A DNA stretch of 64,000 nt from Sapria himalayana (Eukaryota > Streptophyta > Magnoliopsida > Malpighiales > Rafflesiaceae). The translations under genes were made by a program, and so were the position numbers. The DNA is taken from positions 7,973,571 to 8,037,570 of the forward strand of contig JAREIK010000801.1 in NCBI GenBank assembly GCA_029783825.1. The letters are read 5' to 3'. A model generated the notes under the pieces. It was not told where the DNA came from, did no database searches, and saw only the letters and a program-made list of their open reading frames with translations. How positions within the stretch are numbered: the first letter of the stretch is position 1; each line of letters starts with the position of its first letter. Positions 13,049-25,069 of the stretch are shown in pieces.

Positions 13049-15278
13049 TTTTAAAGAAAAAATTAATTCCAATAGATATCACACTTCAAATGGAAGAACT
13101 CATCAACATTTTAATGTTATTCGTTGAGCAACCTCTTATTTATCTGTTAAACGAAAATTCAAAAATCAATTTAATAAAATATTAAAATGCATGTCAGATA
13201 TAAGATAAAAGAGATGAGCAATATTTTTTGTAATATTGTTGAATTTGTTAACATATACAAAAATATTAAAATATTATTTAAAAATGAGAAATTATTTCTC
13301 ACAGTAAGTTTGCTTCCTAAAAAAAATTATTCAAACAAAAAAATATCATTTAATTATACTTTAAATCAAAGCAAAATATGATAAAAGTCATTTTATAGAT
13401 ATGACATTAAATGTCTTTAGGTCCTTAGGCTAATTGATTTCAAATTGTCATGACTATAGAGCACACATTTTTATGAAATATTGCATCATTTTTTTCCATT
13501 CTGTCACTGTCTGATAAACATAGGATGAGAGAACAAAAAGAATAACATGTATAAAAATGATATGAGATAAAAAAAAGAATGGATAAAGACATGCTCAATG
13601 CCAACAACAAGAATTGTCTACTCTTTATCTCTTGTAATTATCAAATTGGACCTTGCAAGATGAACTGGTGACTGAGCCTGAAAATGGGAAATGGAAAAGA
13701 AATCATTATTACTCTGTGGTAGAATAGTAGCCTGAAAATAGGGAGTAAATAACTCAACTAAGGCAAAATCACCGATAAAACCAGCAGCAACATCACAAAA
13801 TCTACATATAATGATGGAAACATAACTAATTAAACTTCACAAAATAGCAACACAAAACACGATGCTGAATATATGATGCATAAGCCATGTACAACTCCAC
13901 TTTCCACAGTTTGTAAATCAAAGCCGTGTAGAAACTGATGACAATATTATTTGACTATAATTTCTATCTTTCGATCACAATTTTAACTCCTTTTCATCTT
14001 TTTATTCTGTCCTGCCAATCTACAAAAAAATATCAGTATAACAAGGGTAGCCATTAAGCATTATGTATTTTGGTAACATATATACTAATTTAACAATAGA
14101 GGGCGGTGATGACTTGTCCTGCATCGCGTAATAATCTATTCACTGAGATAATTTGCGAGAATACAACAACCCTGAGGAAGAAAGATATAAATAAGCAAAG
14201 AGATTTCCATCAATGAAGAAATGAAAAACGAAGCCATAGAGAAGCAGGCCGAGACTCTTCCACTCGACTCTTCCGGTTTGTTGCCAGCGCCATTTTAATA
14301 CCTATTACATATTTTACAAATAAAATATAATAGCTAATTTTTTTCAATTCAATACATTCATAATTAATATATACATATCAATGACACTTATAATAGTGAT
14401 AAGGTTTATATTTTTCAGTCCCTTATTAGTCTTAACAAGCTATTATTCTTAACAATCTATTAGTCTTATCAATGAAACATCTAGTAAGTCTCATTCAATG
14501 TCTAATTACAAATAGAATAATTACATTTTATGAAAGCATCAATGTATAAAACATAATTAATTAGAAGTTTTGTTGTAGTGAGTGAAGCATCAATAGTAGA
14601 GAAAATGAAAATCAGAGCTTGCTATAGGAAGACACATAGAATACGAGATCGTGAGAGAGAGAGTGGCCAATAAGGAATTGGGTTAGCTCCGAGCGAGGAG
14701 AACAAGAGAAGATCAAATTCAAGCTAGTATTGGGGGGAGTGAAAATGAAACATATCCTCTAAAAGGTAGAAATGCGATGGAGAAGAAAGCATCCATGAAA
14801 GTAACTTTCTAATATGATAGGATTCTGCAACCTCCACATCCAAGTACAAAAGAAATCAATAAAAATGAAGAGAAGGAAACAAAAAAGTTACACTTTCACC
14901 CCTAGTTTTACTCTGAATTAATTCTAAATAGGAATCCAAAGGCTCACTGAATTAACTCATAATTGTCATGATCACATTCCCACTCGCACATGTCCAGATA
15001 AATCCTCTCCCATAACCAAACATGAGAACATAACGTTTATTTTTCCCCCCTATCTCTTTTTCTCAACTTGTGAATTATGATAAGTTTATGCATAATATAA
15101 GATACAAAACAGAAGAATTTGGAAGAAGCTACGAATAAATGCAAAATGATCGGAACACGTTCACATTCATTACTTAGGTTAACATCATCAATTCCTAGTG
15201 ATTCAATGCACTTTTTTTGATAACAGTTAAAAGTATGGAAGAGCTTATACAATTATAAACTTAATGGAGAAACTTACA
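13049..15278 (-). other. CACTA 5' non-coding region with a probable leader intron
   Basis: On the minus strand a GC-richer block (about 15390-15278) ends at a good splice donor (CCT|GTAAG, 15273-15277), which suggests a non-coding leader exon spliced toward the TNPD start at 13048. The ORF at 15037-15252 has no recognisable domain. Apart from the internal terminus at 14325-14580, nothing else is seen here. Confidence 0.4.
14325..14580. repeat. Extra internal CACTA-type terminus
   Basis: The block ends TTTTGTTGTAGTG at 14580 and is preceded by subterminal sequence closely resembling 15740-15960, including a GTCTTAACAA..ACATCTAGTAAG stretch. It is a complete CACTA 3' end inside the large element. 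I did not find a matching 5' terminus with the same tip. It could be the remnant of a nested element or a duplicated end. Confidence 0.6.
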
Positions 15279-15879
15279 GGATGCTAGAAATATGACCAAT
15301 GATATCGGAGACGCGAGCTTGAACCCGAGCTGTTGGAAATGGCCGAACGTGATGAAGAAGAAGCGCAACTCTTTCTAGCGATAGATTCTTCAATATATTA
15401 AATTAATTAAAAAATAATATTAAATTTTTCACATAATTTTATTAAATCACCTTATATTTACATTATATTTTTATTTTTCTTAGGGATAAATTAAATATTA
15501 ACAAATTAATTTTAAAATTAAATATTATTACTTATTTTATACATAAAAAACTCAATTTCGAATGTAAAAATATTTAGATATTTTTTAATTTTATCATAAG
15601 TTTCTGTTTATTTTTAATAAATAATTTTCAACTAAAATTTGATAATTTTTTTTATTATTATAGAGTAAAAATAAAAATATTATTAATTATTTTAAAAAAA
15701 ATAAATAAGAAATTAGTTACAAATCAATAAATTCAAAATTAAATTTTTCACATCCTCGACACTAATAAAAGTAACAAGGTTTTTAATTTTCAGCCCCTTA
15801 TTCCTTGGAAATTTTTAAGGAGATAAGAAATTTTCCTAACCTACTAGTCTTAACAATGACACATCTAGTAAGTGTCATT

Positions 15880-16122
15880 AAATGTCTAATTACAAAAATA
15901 ATAATATTTTATAAAAGCGTCAAGATATAATGCATCATTAATTTTAAGTTTTGTTATAGTAACAATGACACTTCTAGTAAGTGCCATAAAAACAGAATAC
16001 ATTATCGAAATAATGACGCTTTTAGAAAAATGTCATTAAATGTCTAATTACAAAAAGAATAATGACATTTTCTGAAAGCATCAAGGAATAAAATGTCATT
16101 AATTTGCTATTTTATAGTAGTG
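15880..16122. repeat. CACTA right terminal and subterminal repeats
   Basis: Mixed-orientation units AATGACACTT, AATGACGCTT and AAGCGTCAAG lead to the tip TTTTATAGTAGTG. A tip-like GTTTTGTTATAGTAAC near 15950 mirrors the duplicated tip of the small element at 1777. Confidence 0.6.
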
Positions 16123-18772
16123 ACATTGTGACTTTGTTATGATGGTTAATTTTATTGGTTAGATAGTGTCCCAAAATCTCAATGGAGAGGGTCTATTGAC
16201 AATAAATATCAATAAGTATATGAGTTATACGAATAGTAATGATGACTTTTATCAAGATATTAATCACATATGAATTCTATTAATAGTTCGGTCGACTAAT
16301 GGTGAGACAACACTACTTTAGTAGAGAAGATGATTAAGGATTTTAGTAAAACTATAAGATCCTAGAGTTTGTCCATTTTCATTCGTATGATGTATATTTA
16401 AATAGTTTAATTCATGTTAAATTATGATATAAAATAAAAGGTTAAATTATTATCAAAATGCCCATTTGCTCTAGTGGTATACAAGATGGTTATCACAATT
16501 AGGCTTGTCTCAATGATGATTTCCTCATAGTTGTTCACTTGGTATTTTACAACATAGATAATAAACTATCTTTGCTCGAGAGTCATTTACAAGTCTATAC
16601 ATTTTAGACAACTTGTCAATTACACTTGATGATTACTTCGTATGCACAATCTTATTTTCTAGTAATGGGTATCTTAATGATTTTAAATTGATGTGATCTT
16701 AAAAACATGTGCATATTTGGCTTTGTATGTATTATACTTGCATAATTAACATATGTCATCCTCAAATCTCACAAGTAAGAATCATATAAGTAAAACTAAT
16801 TCAAATGGTTGTCACTACCTCATGAGTCACAGCCACTCATGCATGTCATATTGATTAACTATCACCATCCTTCACAGTGATCATGTGACAAACATACTAA
16901 AGGTGAAACCCTTATGAAATTATTTTATAAAATATCTACATCATTTGAGAGTTAACTTTTATAAGACATGTATAATTGATTGGCTTGGTAAGAGTATTCA
17001 TCCTTTCAACTTCATGAGCATGATACTTGTAATGATTAACATATCTCAAATTTGACTTTTGACATATATATTTGTCTCATACATCATGATTGAAAAAGAT
17101 TTATCTTCATTTTCTACCATATGAAAAAGTGAGCCTTGTGACTTACTTATCATCATCTAACACAATAACATGTACATACCGACTAATAGTAAAATTTCAA
17201 TTTTAGTTCTATTTAATCATTAATTCCATCCATATCAATTTTATAATATAAATCAAACATAAAAATTAAATATCAAAGTATCCATATATCACATAAATCA
17301 AATAAAGTAAATCATTTACCTCAATTTAACTTAATACGAGAAAAGATTCAAACGAGGTATAAGAAAAAAAATATGATGAATCATGGGTTTTTTCAATGAT
17401 AGCCCTTAAAAGAATCTAGGATTCAAAGCCTTAAATCTTAAAACCTTTATATTGAATTCCCAAAATCTATCATATATAGGTGATTTGAAAGTCATGCCCC
17501 CAACTCAAGGGTTTAATCTTAGTATTTCATCCCTTGATTGCTTGTAGATCTCCTAGTTAGGGAGTGTGAAAATCACCTTTAAGATTATTGTTGTGCTTGG
17601 TCCAGGGTAAAGAAGACGGAAGGTCAATTAGCTTTCAAATCAAATCTACTTACTTTTTCCATGTCTTTTATACTTTATAAATTTTAGGTATTTTCCAAGT
17701 AGGAATTTATAGCTTTGGAATGAAATTGTGACTTTGGTTTTTTGTCCCTTCAGCTAGAAGTCATGGTGCTAAGAAGTACTCGTGACATTGGATGATCTCT
17801 ATAATCTATACCCAAAAGTCATGGCACTAAAAAGTGATTATGGCCCTTTCCTTTTATACTATATCATAGAGTTGTAGTACATGGAAGTGACTACAACATG
17901 TGTATTTCATCTTTGTAATACAAATGTTATGGCATTAGAAAGTGGCCATAGTTTTTGCAACCAGCCAATATATCAAATTCATGGTGCTAAGACATGGCCG
18001 TAGCTTTGAATTCTTTTGAGGAAAAAAATCACCACCTTAGAAATGACAACAAGTTGAGTATTATCATCTATAACTTTCTATAGCAAAGAGTCATGACAAT
18101 AGGAAATGATTATGATTTATGACTTACGAATATTAAACTTTAATAAAGATAAAGTTATGTAGCATGAACATGGCCCCAACTTTTAGAACTGGTGGGGTAT
18201 TTGGTTACTATGATAGAATTAATGTCATAATCATTTAAATATTATTAGATAAGTGCGACGGTGACTATAAGATAATATCACAGCAAAAAATATATGTTGC
18301 ATAATTAAACAATTATGTTAATGAGGTGGTAGAGTCAAGATGTACAAAGATTGACATGATTAATTATGGAGAGTTTCAGTCAAAAATGAATGCCAAAACT
18401 AATTAATAAGATTGATCATCATCAAGTCATCAATTAACTTCAAAAACACAATAAATAACTACTATTCATCAAATGTATCAAAACTACAATTTTGCTCTTG
18501 ATTTTCTCTATACCCACACACACATACACACACTCATGGTCATTTCTATACTGATGAAATAAATCTATTTTTCAAATTAAAATTGATATATGATCATCAA
18601 ACATCATTGAGAACTCAATAAATATCATTAAACATATCCACATTTAGTCATTATAAACATAAATAAAGTAAGATTACATGTCATCACATATATTTGAGTG
18701 AATAATAAATTATTATATATGATAAAATGTATTAAAAATACATCAATGATATTAATATTATCAAACATGTAA
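16123..18772. other. Unassigned AT-rich block, possibly an old LTR element
   Basis: No coding region is recognised. The stretch from about 17340 to 17700 is less AT-rich and unlike its neighbours. It leads into the periodic array at 17760-18117. A CA-rich tract lies near 18510-18535. The block may be LTR or untranslated sequence of an old retrotransposon, but no boundaries or coding motifs were found. Confidence 0.3.
17760..18117. repeat. ~54-bp periodic palindromic repeat array (array 2)
   Basis: Seven copies begin near 17760, 17819, 17873, 17926, 17978, 18030 and 18090, spaced 52-60 bp. A typical unit is GTCATGGCACTAAAAAGTG followed by rTTATGGCC, an imperfect inverted repeat. The 17873 copy reads GTTGTAGT..AGTGACTACAAC, where the sequence changed but the pairing was kept. 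The same motif and spacing occur at 290-540. Confidence 0.6.
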
Positions 18773-18998
18773 TGTAAAATTGGTTGGTGAAATATCGAAT
18801 TGCCCACATTGGACTATTGGAAATCTAATTGAGATTTCTGATTTTTCTTTTATAAAGGGATGTTCCTCCTCTTTTTAAAAGTATCTTAATCTCAATTCCC
18901 TTTTAGCTTTTATTTCAATTATTATATTATCTATTTTATTGTCTTAGGGTTGATTTTTTTATTTTCAAATTATTATTATTGATTCTGTTTTTATAACA
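18773..18998 (+). repeat. 5' LTR of copia element
   Basis: The shared core with the 3' LTR is GAGATTTCTGATTTTTCTTT, then TATAAA, CAATCTCAATT-like and CCTTTTAGCTT stretches. It starts TGTAA and ends TTATAACA. Confidence 0.8.
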
Positions 18999-19129
18999 AT
19001 GATATTAGAAGTGAGGTTTAGGATAATAACTTATGTGGTTAATACATATCTAAGAAAGTTATGTCAAAAGAGCATTTATAGCCTCAAAGAGGGTATTACA
19101 CCTCTCCACTCACCTGGGAACTTTTTTGG

Positions 19130-22100
19130 TATATTAATACAAATAATTACTATTATTTTCAATTACTATTCATTATAAAAATAAAATAAATCACAACAAA
19201 ATTTAAAATAGAAAAATTCAATATGAGTAAATATTCATTATAGAAAATAAAAATTAAGATAAATTTGAGAAAGGATAATTTCTTAGGATATTTCATCATT
19301 ATAAAAGTAAATATTCAAGGCAGAGTCACTTCATAATATTTTTTTAAAAGAAGACTTTACTATATTGGGTCATAAAATAGAAGAAATTGAATTTGCTAAG
19401 ATTTTATATTAACGTCTATATGATTCATATGATCAACTCATCATAAATCTGATGAATATTAGTCGGATAGATGGTCTAATCTTCAATGATATTATCACCA
19501 CCATCTTAGTAAAAAAATGCAAAAAACAAGAAGGATGGGTGTGCAAATACATAGCAAGTAGAAGTCTTGATGATGACATGAAAGAGATCAATAGAACATG
19601 GCCCTGGTGTGAGTCAGAATTATGGTAGATTAAAATCAAAAAGTAAGAAAAATATTATGTGTTACAACTATGACAAGAAATGATGCTCCAAAAGAGATTG
19701 TTAGTTTAAGAAAAAAAGTATGGATGCTAAGTTATCAAATACTTAAGGGAATATTACAAGTATCAATGATGATGGTGATATCTCATACAACATGGTGATA
19801 ACAATAGTTAAAAGTATAAATTAATTTGGTGATGTGTGTTTACTAGACTCAGGAGCTCTGATATATGACATCTCGAAAAGATTAGTTCCACAAATATGAA
19901 TCAATCTCAAGAGGTTTTATGCACAATAGTGCTAATCATGCTTTAAAGATTATTGGTATTAGTATTATCAAAATAAAAATATTTGATGGACTTGAAAAAA
20001 AATTTATTATCTCTAGGAAAAATAGATAATATTGGGTGCACGACTTATATAGAGAATACGATGATAAAGTTTGTGAGAGGTGCACTTATTGTTATGATGG
20101 GAAAAAAGATATTAACAAATTTATTTATGCTTAAAGGAAAATAGTACATAAAGCTGATGCATATGTTGCATCAATTAGTTAAAGAAAAGAATCAATGATA
20201 ATGTAGCATCTCAGATTATACCACATGTCAGAATAAGATTAGAAGATTCACTTAACAAAAACCTATTTTTTGGGCTCATATTAGTAAACTTACCGTTTTG
20301 TGAGCATTGTATTAAAAGTAAACAAAATAGATTGGTATTTAGTAGATCAATTATAAAAAGTAAATGCATTCTAGATTTGATACCTTTTAATGTATAAGAA
20401 TCACTAGAAAATATCCTAAGGATGAGAAAAATATTTTATATCTTTCATTGACAATAACTCAAGGAGATGTTGGGTGTATCTAATCAAAAATAAGTCAGAT
20501 ATATTTTCAAATTTTAAAGACTTCAAAGCATAGGTAGAACTTGAAACTAGGAAAAAGATTAATTATTTATAAACAAATAATGAGAGTAGCAATAAGTCTA
20601 TAATGGTTTTTTCCATACAATAGTTCACACTCACATATATGCTACAATAGAATGAAGTAGCATAATTGTTGAACATAACTTTTGTAGAATGGATGAGAAT
20701 AATGACTAGGACTGTAAATCTTTCTAACTATTTTTAGGCAATTGTAGTTAGTACGTTATGTGATAAATCAATCATCATCAACTACATTTGATTTAAAGAT
20801 GCTGATTGAGATGTGGACTGGTAAGCTAGTTAATTAATCTACTTTATACTTATATAGATATTCTGAATATGTGATGTACAATATCCAAGAAAGAATAAAG
20901 TTAGATTCAAAATCTAGAAAGTATATATTTTTAGGACATTATCAGTAGAGATATAATCTTTATAGATAATTAACTACAAATAATTTATGACAATGATAGT
21001 ACATTGAAAGAAGTTTTAGAAACTATCACTGTGTAAGTAGAAAATAATTAGAGACAATATGTTCTAATATCTATAAATGAAGACCCATAGCAAGAAGTAC
21101 AATAGTAAGTCGAGTTTGAGGCTCTAGCAGTTAGTTAGCCAACATGTGATAAAAGACTACCAACTTAACACTTGGAGTATATTACGAAGAGTAATATTGT
21201 ATATTATCTTCTAACAAAGGATACATCTTTGTAGATGATAGTAATGAAGAAAGAAAGTGAAGCTCTACACAAGAATAAAACTTAGAAGCTAGTACCATTA
21301 CTACTAGAAATAAAAACCATTGGTATTGAATTGGTTTACAAGATCAAGTAAGATAACAATGATCAAGTAGAATTGTATCATAAAAAATTAGTAGTTGAAA
21401 GATGTACTTATAAAGAAGACACCGACTTCAAAAAGATTTTTCTCCTATGGTTTGTCTTATAACAATTAGAGTTGTAATAACTTTGTGTGCTATATTTGAT
21501 TTACAATTGGAGAAGTTGAATGTCAAAACTGTATTTCTTCATGGAAAAATTGAAAAAGAAATTTATATGTTCTAGCCAAAATTGATTTGTCGAAATATGT
21601 AAGAAAAACTTAGTTTATAAGTTGCAAAATCTCTATATGGTCTAAAATAGACACCAATATGTTACTATACGAGATTTGATTCATTCACCAATAGCCTTGG
21701 GTTCAATAAACTCAGTTCATACTATTATACTCCTACAAAAGGTTTGAGAATGTAAATGATTTTATCATTTTATTATTTTACTTGGATGAGATGTTGTGAC
21801 AGGCTTTAACAAAAATCAAATCTAATAATTGAAGGCGAAGTTGGCTAGGGAGTTTGATATGAAGGACTTGAGACTAGCAACCAATATTATTGGATGCATA
21901 TATACTAAGACATAAATAATAAGAAGATTTAGTATTCTCAATAAAACTACTTTAATATGATTTTGCAATGATTCAACATGCAAGGTAGTAAGCTAATCTC
22001 TACCACACTTCCTATTAATTTCAAGTTATCCTCAAGTATATATCATAACTCAAAAGAAGAGATGAGAAAGATATTATGAGTACTGTATGTATCAGCACGG

Positions 22101-22720
22101 GAAGTTTAATATTTGTAATAATTTATACGAGACCAGACATTGCACAAGTAGTGGAAGTAGTTAGTCAATTTATGACAAATCATCATAGAGAGCATTGGAG
22201 TACTATGAAATGGATTTTTAAATATATTATAGGAACCTCAAATATTACAATATGTTATGGATGTCAGAGCATATTGGTAGAGACTATGTTGGGAATATTG
22301 ATAATAACAAGTTTATCACAGACTATATTTTTACTCTTCCTAGAGAAGTTATAAGTTGGGTTTTAAAGCTATAGTCTATCGTGTCTATTTCCATAATAGA
22401 ACTAAAGTATATTGCAGATACACAAGCTAGTAAAAGACAATATGATTGCAGATGCTATTAGAAGAGTTTTAACATAAATTAAAGTTACTTTATTTTGTGA
22501 TGGTCAAAGTACTTTACACGTAGCAAGAAATTTGACATTTTACTTGAATACCAAATATATCAGAGTACAATATCATTTAGTATGCGAGAAAGCTAAAGAA
22601 GAAAGTATGGATATGCAAAAGGTTTATACTGATAAAAACATAACATATATTTTGACCAAACCGATCAACACTAACAAGTTTGAATGATGTGATACTTCAT
22701 GTGGCTTAACAAAAACATAA
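19130..22720 (+). pseudogene. copia gag-pol polyprotein remnant
   Basis: Motifs appear in the canonical order but in shifting frames. A gag zinc knuckle near 19662-19705 reads CYNYDKK*CSKRDC, with stop and substitutions. The protease motif LLDSGAL lies near 19845. The GAG-pre-integrase region (about 20270-20340) reads PFCEHCIKSKQNRLVF, followed by the integrase core with FIDNNSRRCWVYL (about 20440). Reverse transcriptase shows KTVFLHGKIEKEIYM near 21520-21570 and KSLYGLK near 21630. RNase H shows TRPDIAQVVEVVSQFM near 22130 and ends with LTKPINTNKFE near 22660. Many stops make it non-functional. The order protease-integrase-RT identifies copia and excludes gypsy. Confidence 0.88.
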
Positions 22721-22763
22721 GCAAATATAAACAAGTAAGAAAGATAATTTTCAAGTGGGAGAA

Positions 22764-22986
22764 TGTAACATCAAAATAGTTAGTGAAACACACCTTTCCC
22801 ACAAATCAAAATCTATTTGAGATTTCTGATTTTTCTTTTATAAAAGGAGGTTTCTCTTTATTTGAAAAGTATTCCAATCTCAATTTCCTTTTAGCTTGTA
22901 TTTTATTTGTTATATTATTAATTTTATTATCTTGGGATTGAATTTAATATTTTCAAATTATTATTGTATGTTATATTTTTATAACA
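22764..22986 (+). repeat. 3' LTR of copia element
   Basis: Homologous to 18773-18998 with visible substitutions. The purine tract CAAGTGGGAGA lies directly upstream. Confidence 0.8.
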
Positions 22987-23528
22987 AAATATATTAGAGT
23001 ATCATCAAATTTTATCAAAGTTGTCAAGTATTATTGACAAAATAATAATATATGAGATAAATGTTGCAGACATCATCTAATAATGTCATTAGAAAAGATA
23101 AAATTTGATTAAATTTCAATGAAAAGAATCGAATAATTTTATTAATAAAAAATTCATTAACTACATTTAATAATAATTGAATAAAATTGAATACCATCAA
23201 AACTAGTTAGGAAAACAAATAATGGAATAATTTCATGTTGGTAAAATAACCCTTTTGGTATTTTTGTTTAGATAATAATTTAATAAACAATGTTTCTTTG
23301 TAAGAAAATATTGAAGAGATTATTGTCATTATCCATTAGTTTGAGCTCATTTTCCACTATGTTATATCTATATTTTATGTAGAGGATATGAGATAGTGAT
23401 GGATAATATTTATTTTATCTATATTTAGCTATCATTAAATTTTATATACAAATAACTCAATGGTATTGACATATAGGCTTATTATTTAAATATTAATTTA
23501 ATAATCATTATATTTTATATACAAAAAA
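22987..23528. other. AT-rich intergenic stretch
   Basis: Nothing recognisable is seen between the copia 3' LTR and the long-TIR element. Confidence 0.4.
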
Positions 23529-24046
23529 GGGAGAATCATGTTTTAGGGTGTTCCCCTAGAAAAATTTAAGAATTTGAAACTTATATCTTAAGTTTGAAAA
23601 AAAATCACCAAAATCTTAAAATATTGAAAATTAGTGCACTCTATTATGTTCATCCTAAACTACCCTCACCCTCTCTCATCGCTACTCTCCCATTGGCCTC
23701 GCTCTCTCCCATTGAACTCAATGGAGCTCCATCGATCTTTTATAGCTCATGGTCGCATCCTGGAGCTCGACCTAGAGCTTCATCGAGTTCGTCTTTGAAC
23801 TCCAGAAGCTCGACGGAGCTCCACGTCGAGCTCGCTGAAGCTCCACGAAGGAGCTCGTGGAGACGAACGAGGGGGGAGAGGGGTGGGGAGAGAGGGGCGA
23901 GAGGTGAGGGCATGGGGCGAGGACGAGAGGTGAGGGCGTGGGCGAGGGAGGAGGGCGAGGACTAGGGGCGAGGGCTAGGGGCGAGGGCTAGGGGTGAAGA
24001 TGAGGGAGGGGTGGGTGCTAGTGGCGAGGACGAGGGAGGGGAGATA

Positions 24047-24588
24047 TAGAGGTGTCAAACGGGCCGGGCCGGCCCGGCCCGGCACGAGGCACGGCATGGT
24101 TTGGCCGTGCCTGGGCCGGCCCGGCACGATAAAAAAATGTGCCCGGGCCCGTGCCGGGCCCGTGCGAACAAACCACGTGTCGGGCCGTGCCCGGCACGAG
24201 CCGAGTCGTGCCTGGCCCGGCACGAGCCGAGTCGTGCCTGGCCCGGCACGAGCCGAGTCGTGCCTGGCCCGGCACGGCACGCCGGCCCGCGTGCCTGCGT
24301 CGTGACTCGTGAGTCGCGACTCATGAGTCACGACTCACGGTCACGACTCACTGAGTCGTGACTCGTGACCCAATCGGGCCCCGCCCCCGGTAAAAAGACC
24401 GCGGGTCGGGTCCAAACAGACCCGACCCGCCCCGCCCCGCCTGCCCTGCCTTGCCGTGCGCCCGTGCCCACGGGCCGTGCCGTGCCCGAATTTAAAAAAC
24501 TGTGCCGTGCCGGGCACGGCACGGTAGCACGGCTGGGCACGTGAAAAACGGGCCGTGCCGTGCTGGGCCGGCCCGTTTGACACCTCTA
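24047..24588. mobile_element. Young hAT MITE (542 bp), CpG-rich
   Basis: It begins TAGAGGTGTCAAACGGGCC and ends with the inverse GGCCCGTTTGACACCTCTA, flanked by the perfect 8-bp target duplication GGGAGATA (24039-24046 and 24589-24596). The interior is highly GC-rich and rich in CpG, with three copies of a 26-bp unit at 24193-24270, each containing the palindromic core CACGAGCCGAGTCGTG. There is no coding sequence; overlapping open frames on both strands only reflect the base composition. The intact duplication and CpG content suggest the most recent insertion in the window. Confidence 0.95.
24193..24270. repeat. 26-bp tandem repeat in hAT MITE, three copies
   Basis: Exact copies start at 24193, 24219 and 24245. 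The unit contains GGCACGAGCCGAGTCGTGCC, a near-palindrome. Confidence 0.85.
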
Positions 24589-24728
24589 GGGAGATAGTTT
24601 AGGATTTACGAATTTGGAACACTTATTTTTAATTTATTTTTTGTTTTGTGATTTTTTTAAAAATATCAAAATATTAGTTTCTAATATTAAAAATTTTTGG
24701 GGAAATAAATCAAAACATAATTCCCACC

Positions 24729-24865
24729 TTATAATTTCGTCGTTTGATAATATGTTGTCTTCAAAAAGTCATAATTACTTTTAAATTTACCCGGAGAGTG
24801 TCATAGGCCGATGGTCGAAGTCTTCTGTTACATAACCGGTCATGCGACTCGAGAGAGAAGGAGCC
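24729..24865 (+). promoter_or_regulatory. Probable 5' leader / proximal promoter of the ELMO gene
   Basis: Only 137 bp separate the long-TIR element from the start codon. The segment becomes less AT-rich toward the ATG and contains CTCGAGAGAGAAGGAG just upstream of it. No clear TATA box is visible, so the transcription start is either here or inside the transposon sequence upstream. Position is the only basis for the call. Confidence 0.35.
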
Positions 24866-24997
24866 ATGAGGAGGAGGATCCATCCTGCAAGCACCAGCGA
24901 CAACATGAACGATCATCTCGTCTCCCCTGGGGCTGATATTTTAACTAAGCCTCTTCTCACTAATACCGACCTTTTGCCCGATTATCTGCCCACAGAA
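24866..24997 (+). CDS. ELMO/CED-12-domain protein, exon 1
   Basis: The 44-codon exon starts at ATG 24866 (MRRRIHPAST...) and ends at ...PDYLPTE with donor GTGAGC at 24998. Plant ELMO-domain proteins start with a similar basic stretch followed by a (N)EPLL-like motif, here LTKPLL. The four exons in this window join in the same phase and give a continuous ~138-residue N-terminal part that aligns segment by segment with what I recall of that family. The ELMO domain, named after the animal engulfment protein ELMO/CED-12, is linked to regulation of small GTPases; the plant members' role is poorly defined. The catalytic ELMO core lies beyond the window. Recognised from memory, without a database search. 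Confidence 0.8.
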
Positions 24998-25069
24998 GTG
25001 AGCCTCTGTGTTTGCGAGTAACTTTATCTGTTCACTAAAATGGTTTTTCAAGATGCATACGCATTGTAG
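24998..25069 (+). other. Intron 1 (72 bp)
   Basis: Donor GTGAGC, acceptor TTGTAG. It is a minimal intron with no insertion, in phase 0. Confidence 0.75.

Larger units (their letters stand above)
4467..16122 (-). mobile_element. Large two-gene CACTA (En/Spm-type) transposon, decayed
   Basis: The ends are CACTACTATAAAA and its inverse TTTTATAGTAGTG, a 13-bp perfect inverted repeat, flanked by the target duplication ACA (4464-4466 and 16123-16125). The 11,656-bp length and two minus-strand genes (TNPD-type transposase 9681-13048; transposase_24/C48 protease protein 6130-9397) are typical of an autonomous member of the family. Both genes carry stops and frameshifts, so this copy cannot move by itself. 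An extra CACTA-type terminus lies inside at 14580. The left ~1.2 kb forms a large inverted repeat with the end of the small element. Confidence 0.92.
18773..22986 (+). mobile_element. Decayed copia LTR retrotransposon with short LTRs
   Basis: Two similar ~225-bp repeats bound the element (18773-18998 and 22764-22986); both run from TGTAA to TTATAACA. The first is followed by ATGATATTAGAAG, a degraded match to the initiator-Met tRNA primer-binding site. The second is preceded by the purine tract CAAGTGGGAGA. Gag, protease, integrase, reverse transcriptase and RNase H motifs lie between in copia order. No target duplication is visible and the LTRs differ clearly, so the insertion is old. Confidence 0.88.
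23529..24728. mobile_element. Long-TIR non-autonomous element (Mutator-like or foldback)
   Basis: The flanks 23529-23665 and 24589-24728 are imperfect inverted copies about 130 bp long. The left reads GGGAGAATCATGTTTTAGGG ... CATCCTAAACTACC. The right, reverse complemented, reads GGGAATTATGTTTT ... AATCCTAAACTATC. Between them is a GC-rich core full of GAGCTC and GGGCGAGG units (about 23700-24040). A 9-bp target duplication, expected for Mutator, was not found, so the class is uncertain. A hAT MITE is inserted next to its right arm. The element ends 137 bp before the ELMO-gene start codon. Confidence 0.55.

Noticed and set aside
23975..24583. Several overlapping Ala/Gly/Arg/Pro-rich open frames on both strands.
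   Set aside because: They lie in a GC-rich hAT MITE with defined ends and target duplication. Open frames in all directions reflect low stop-codon frequency.
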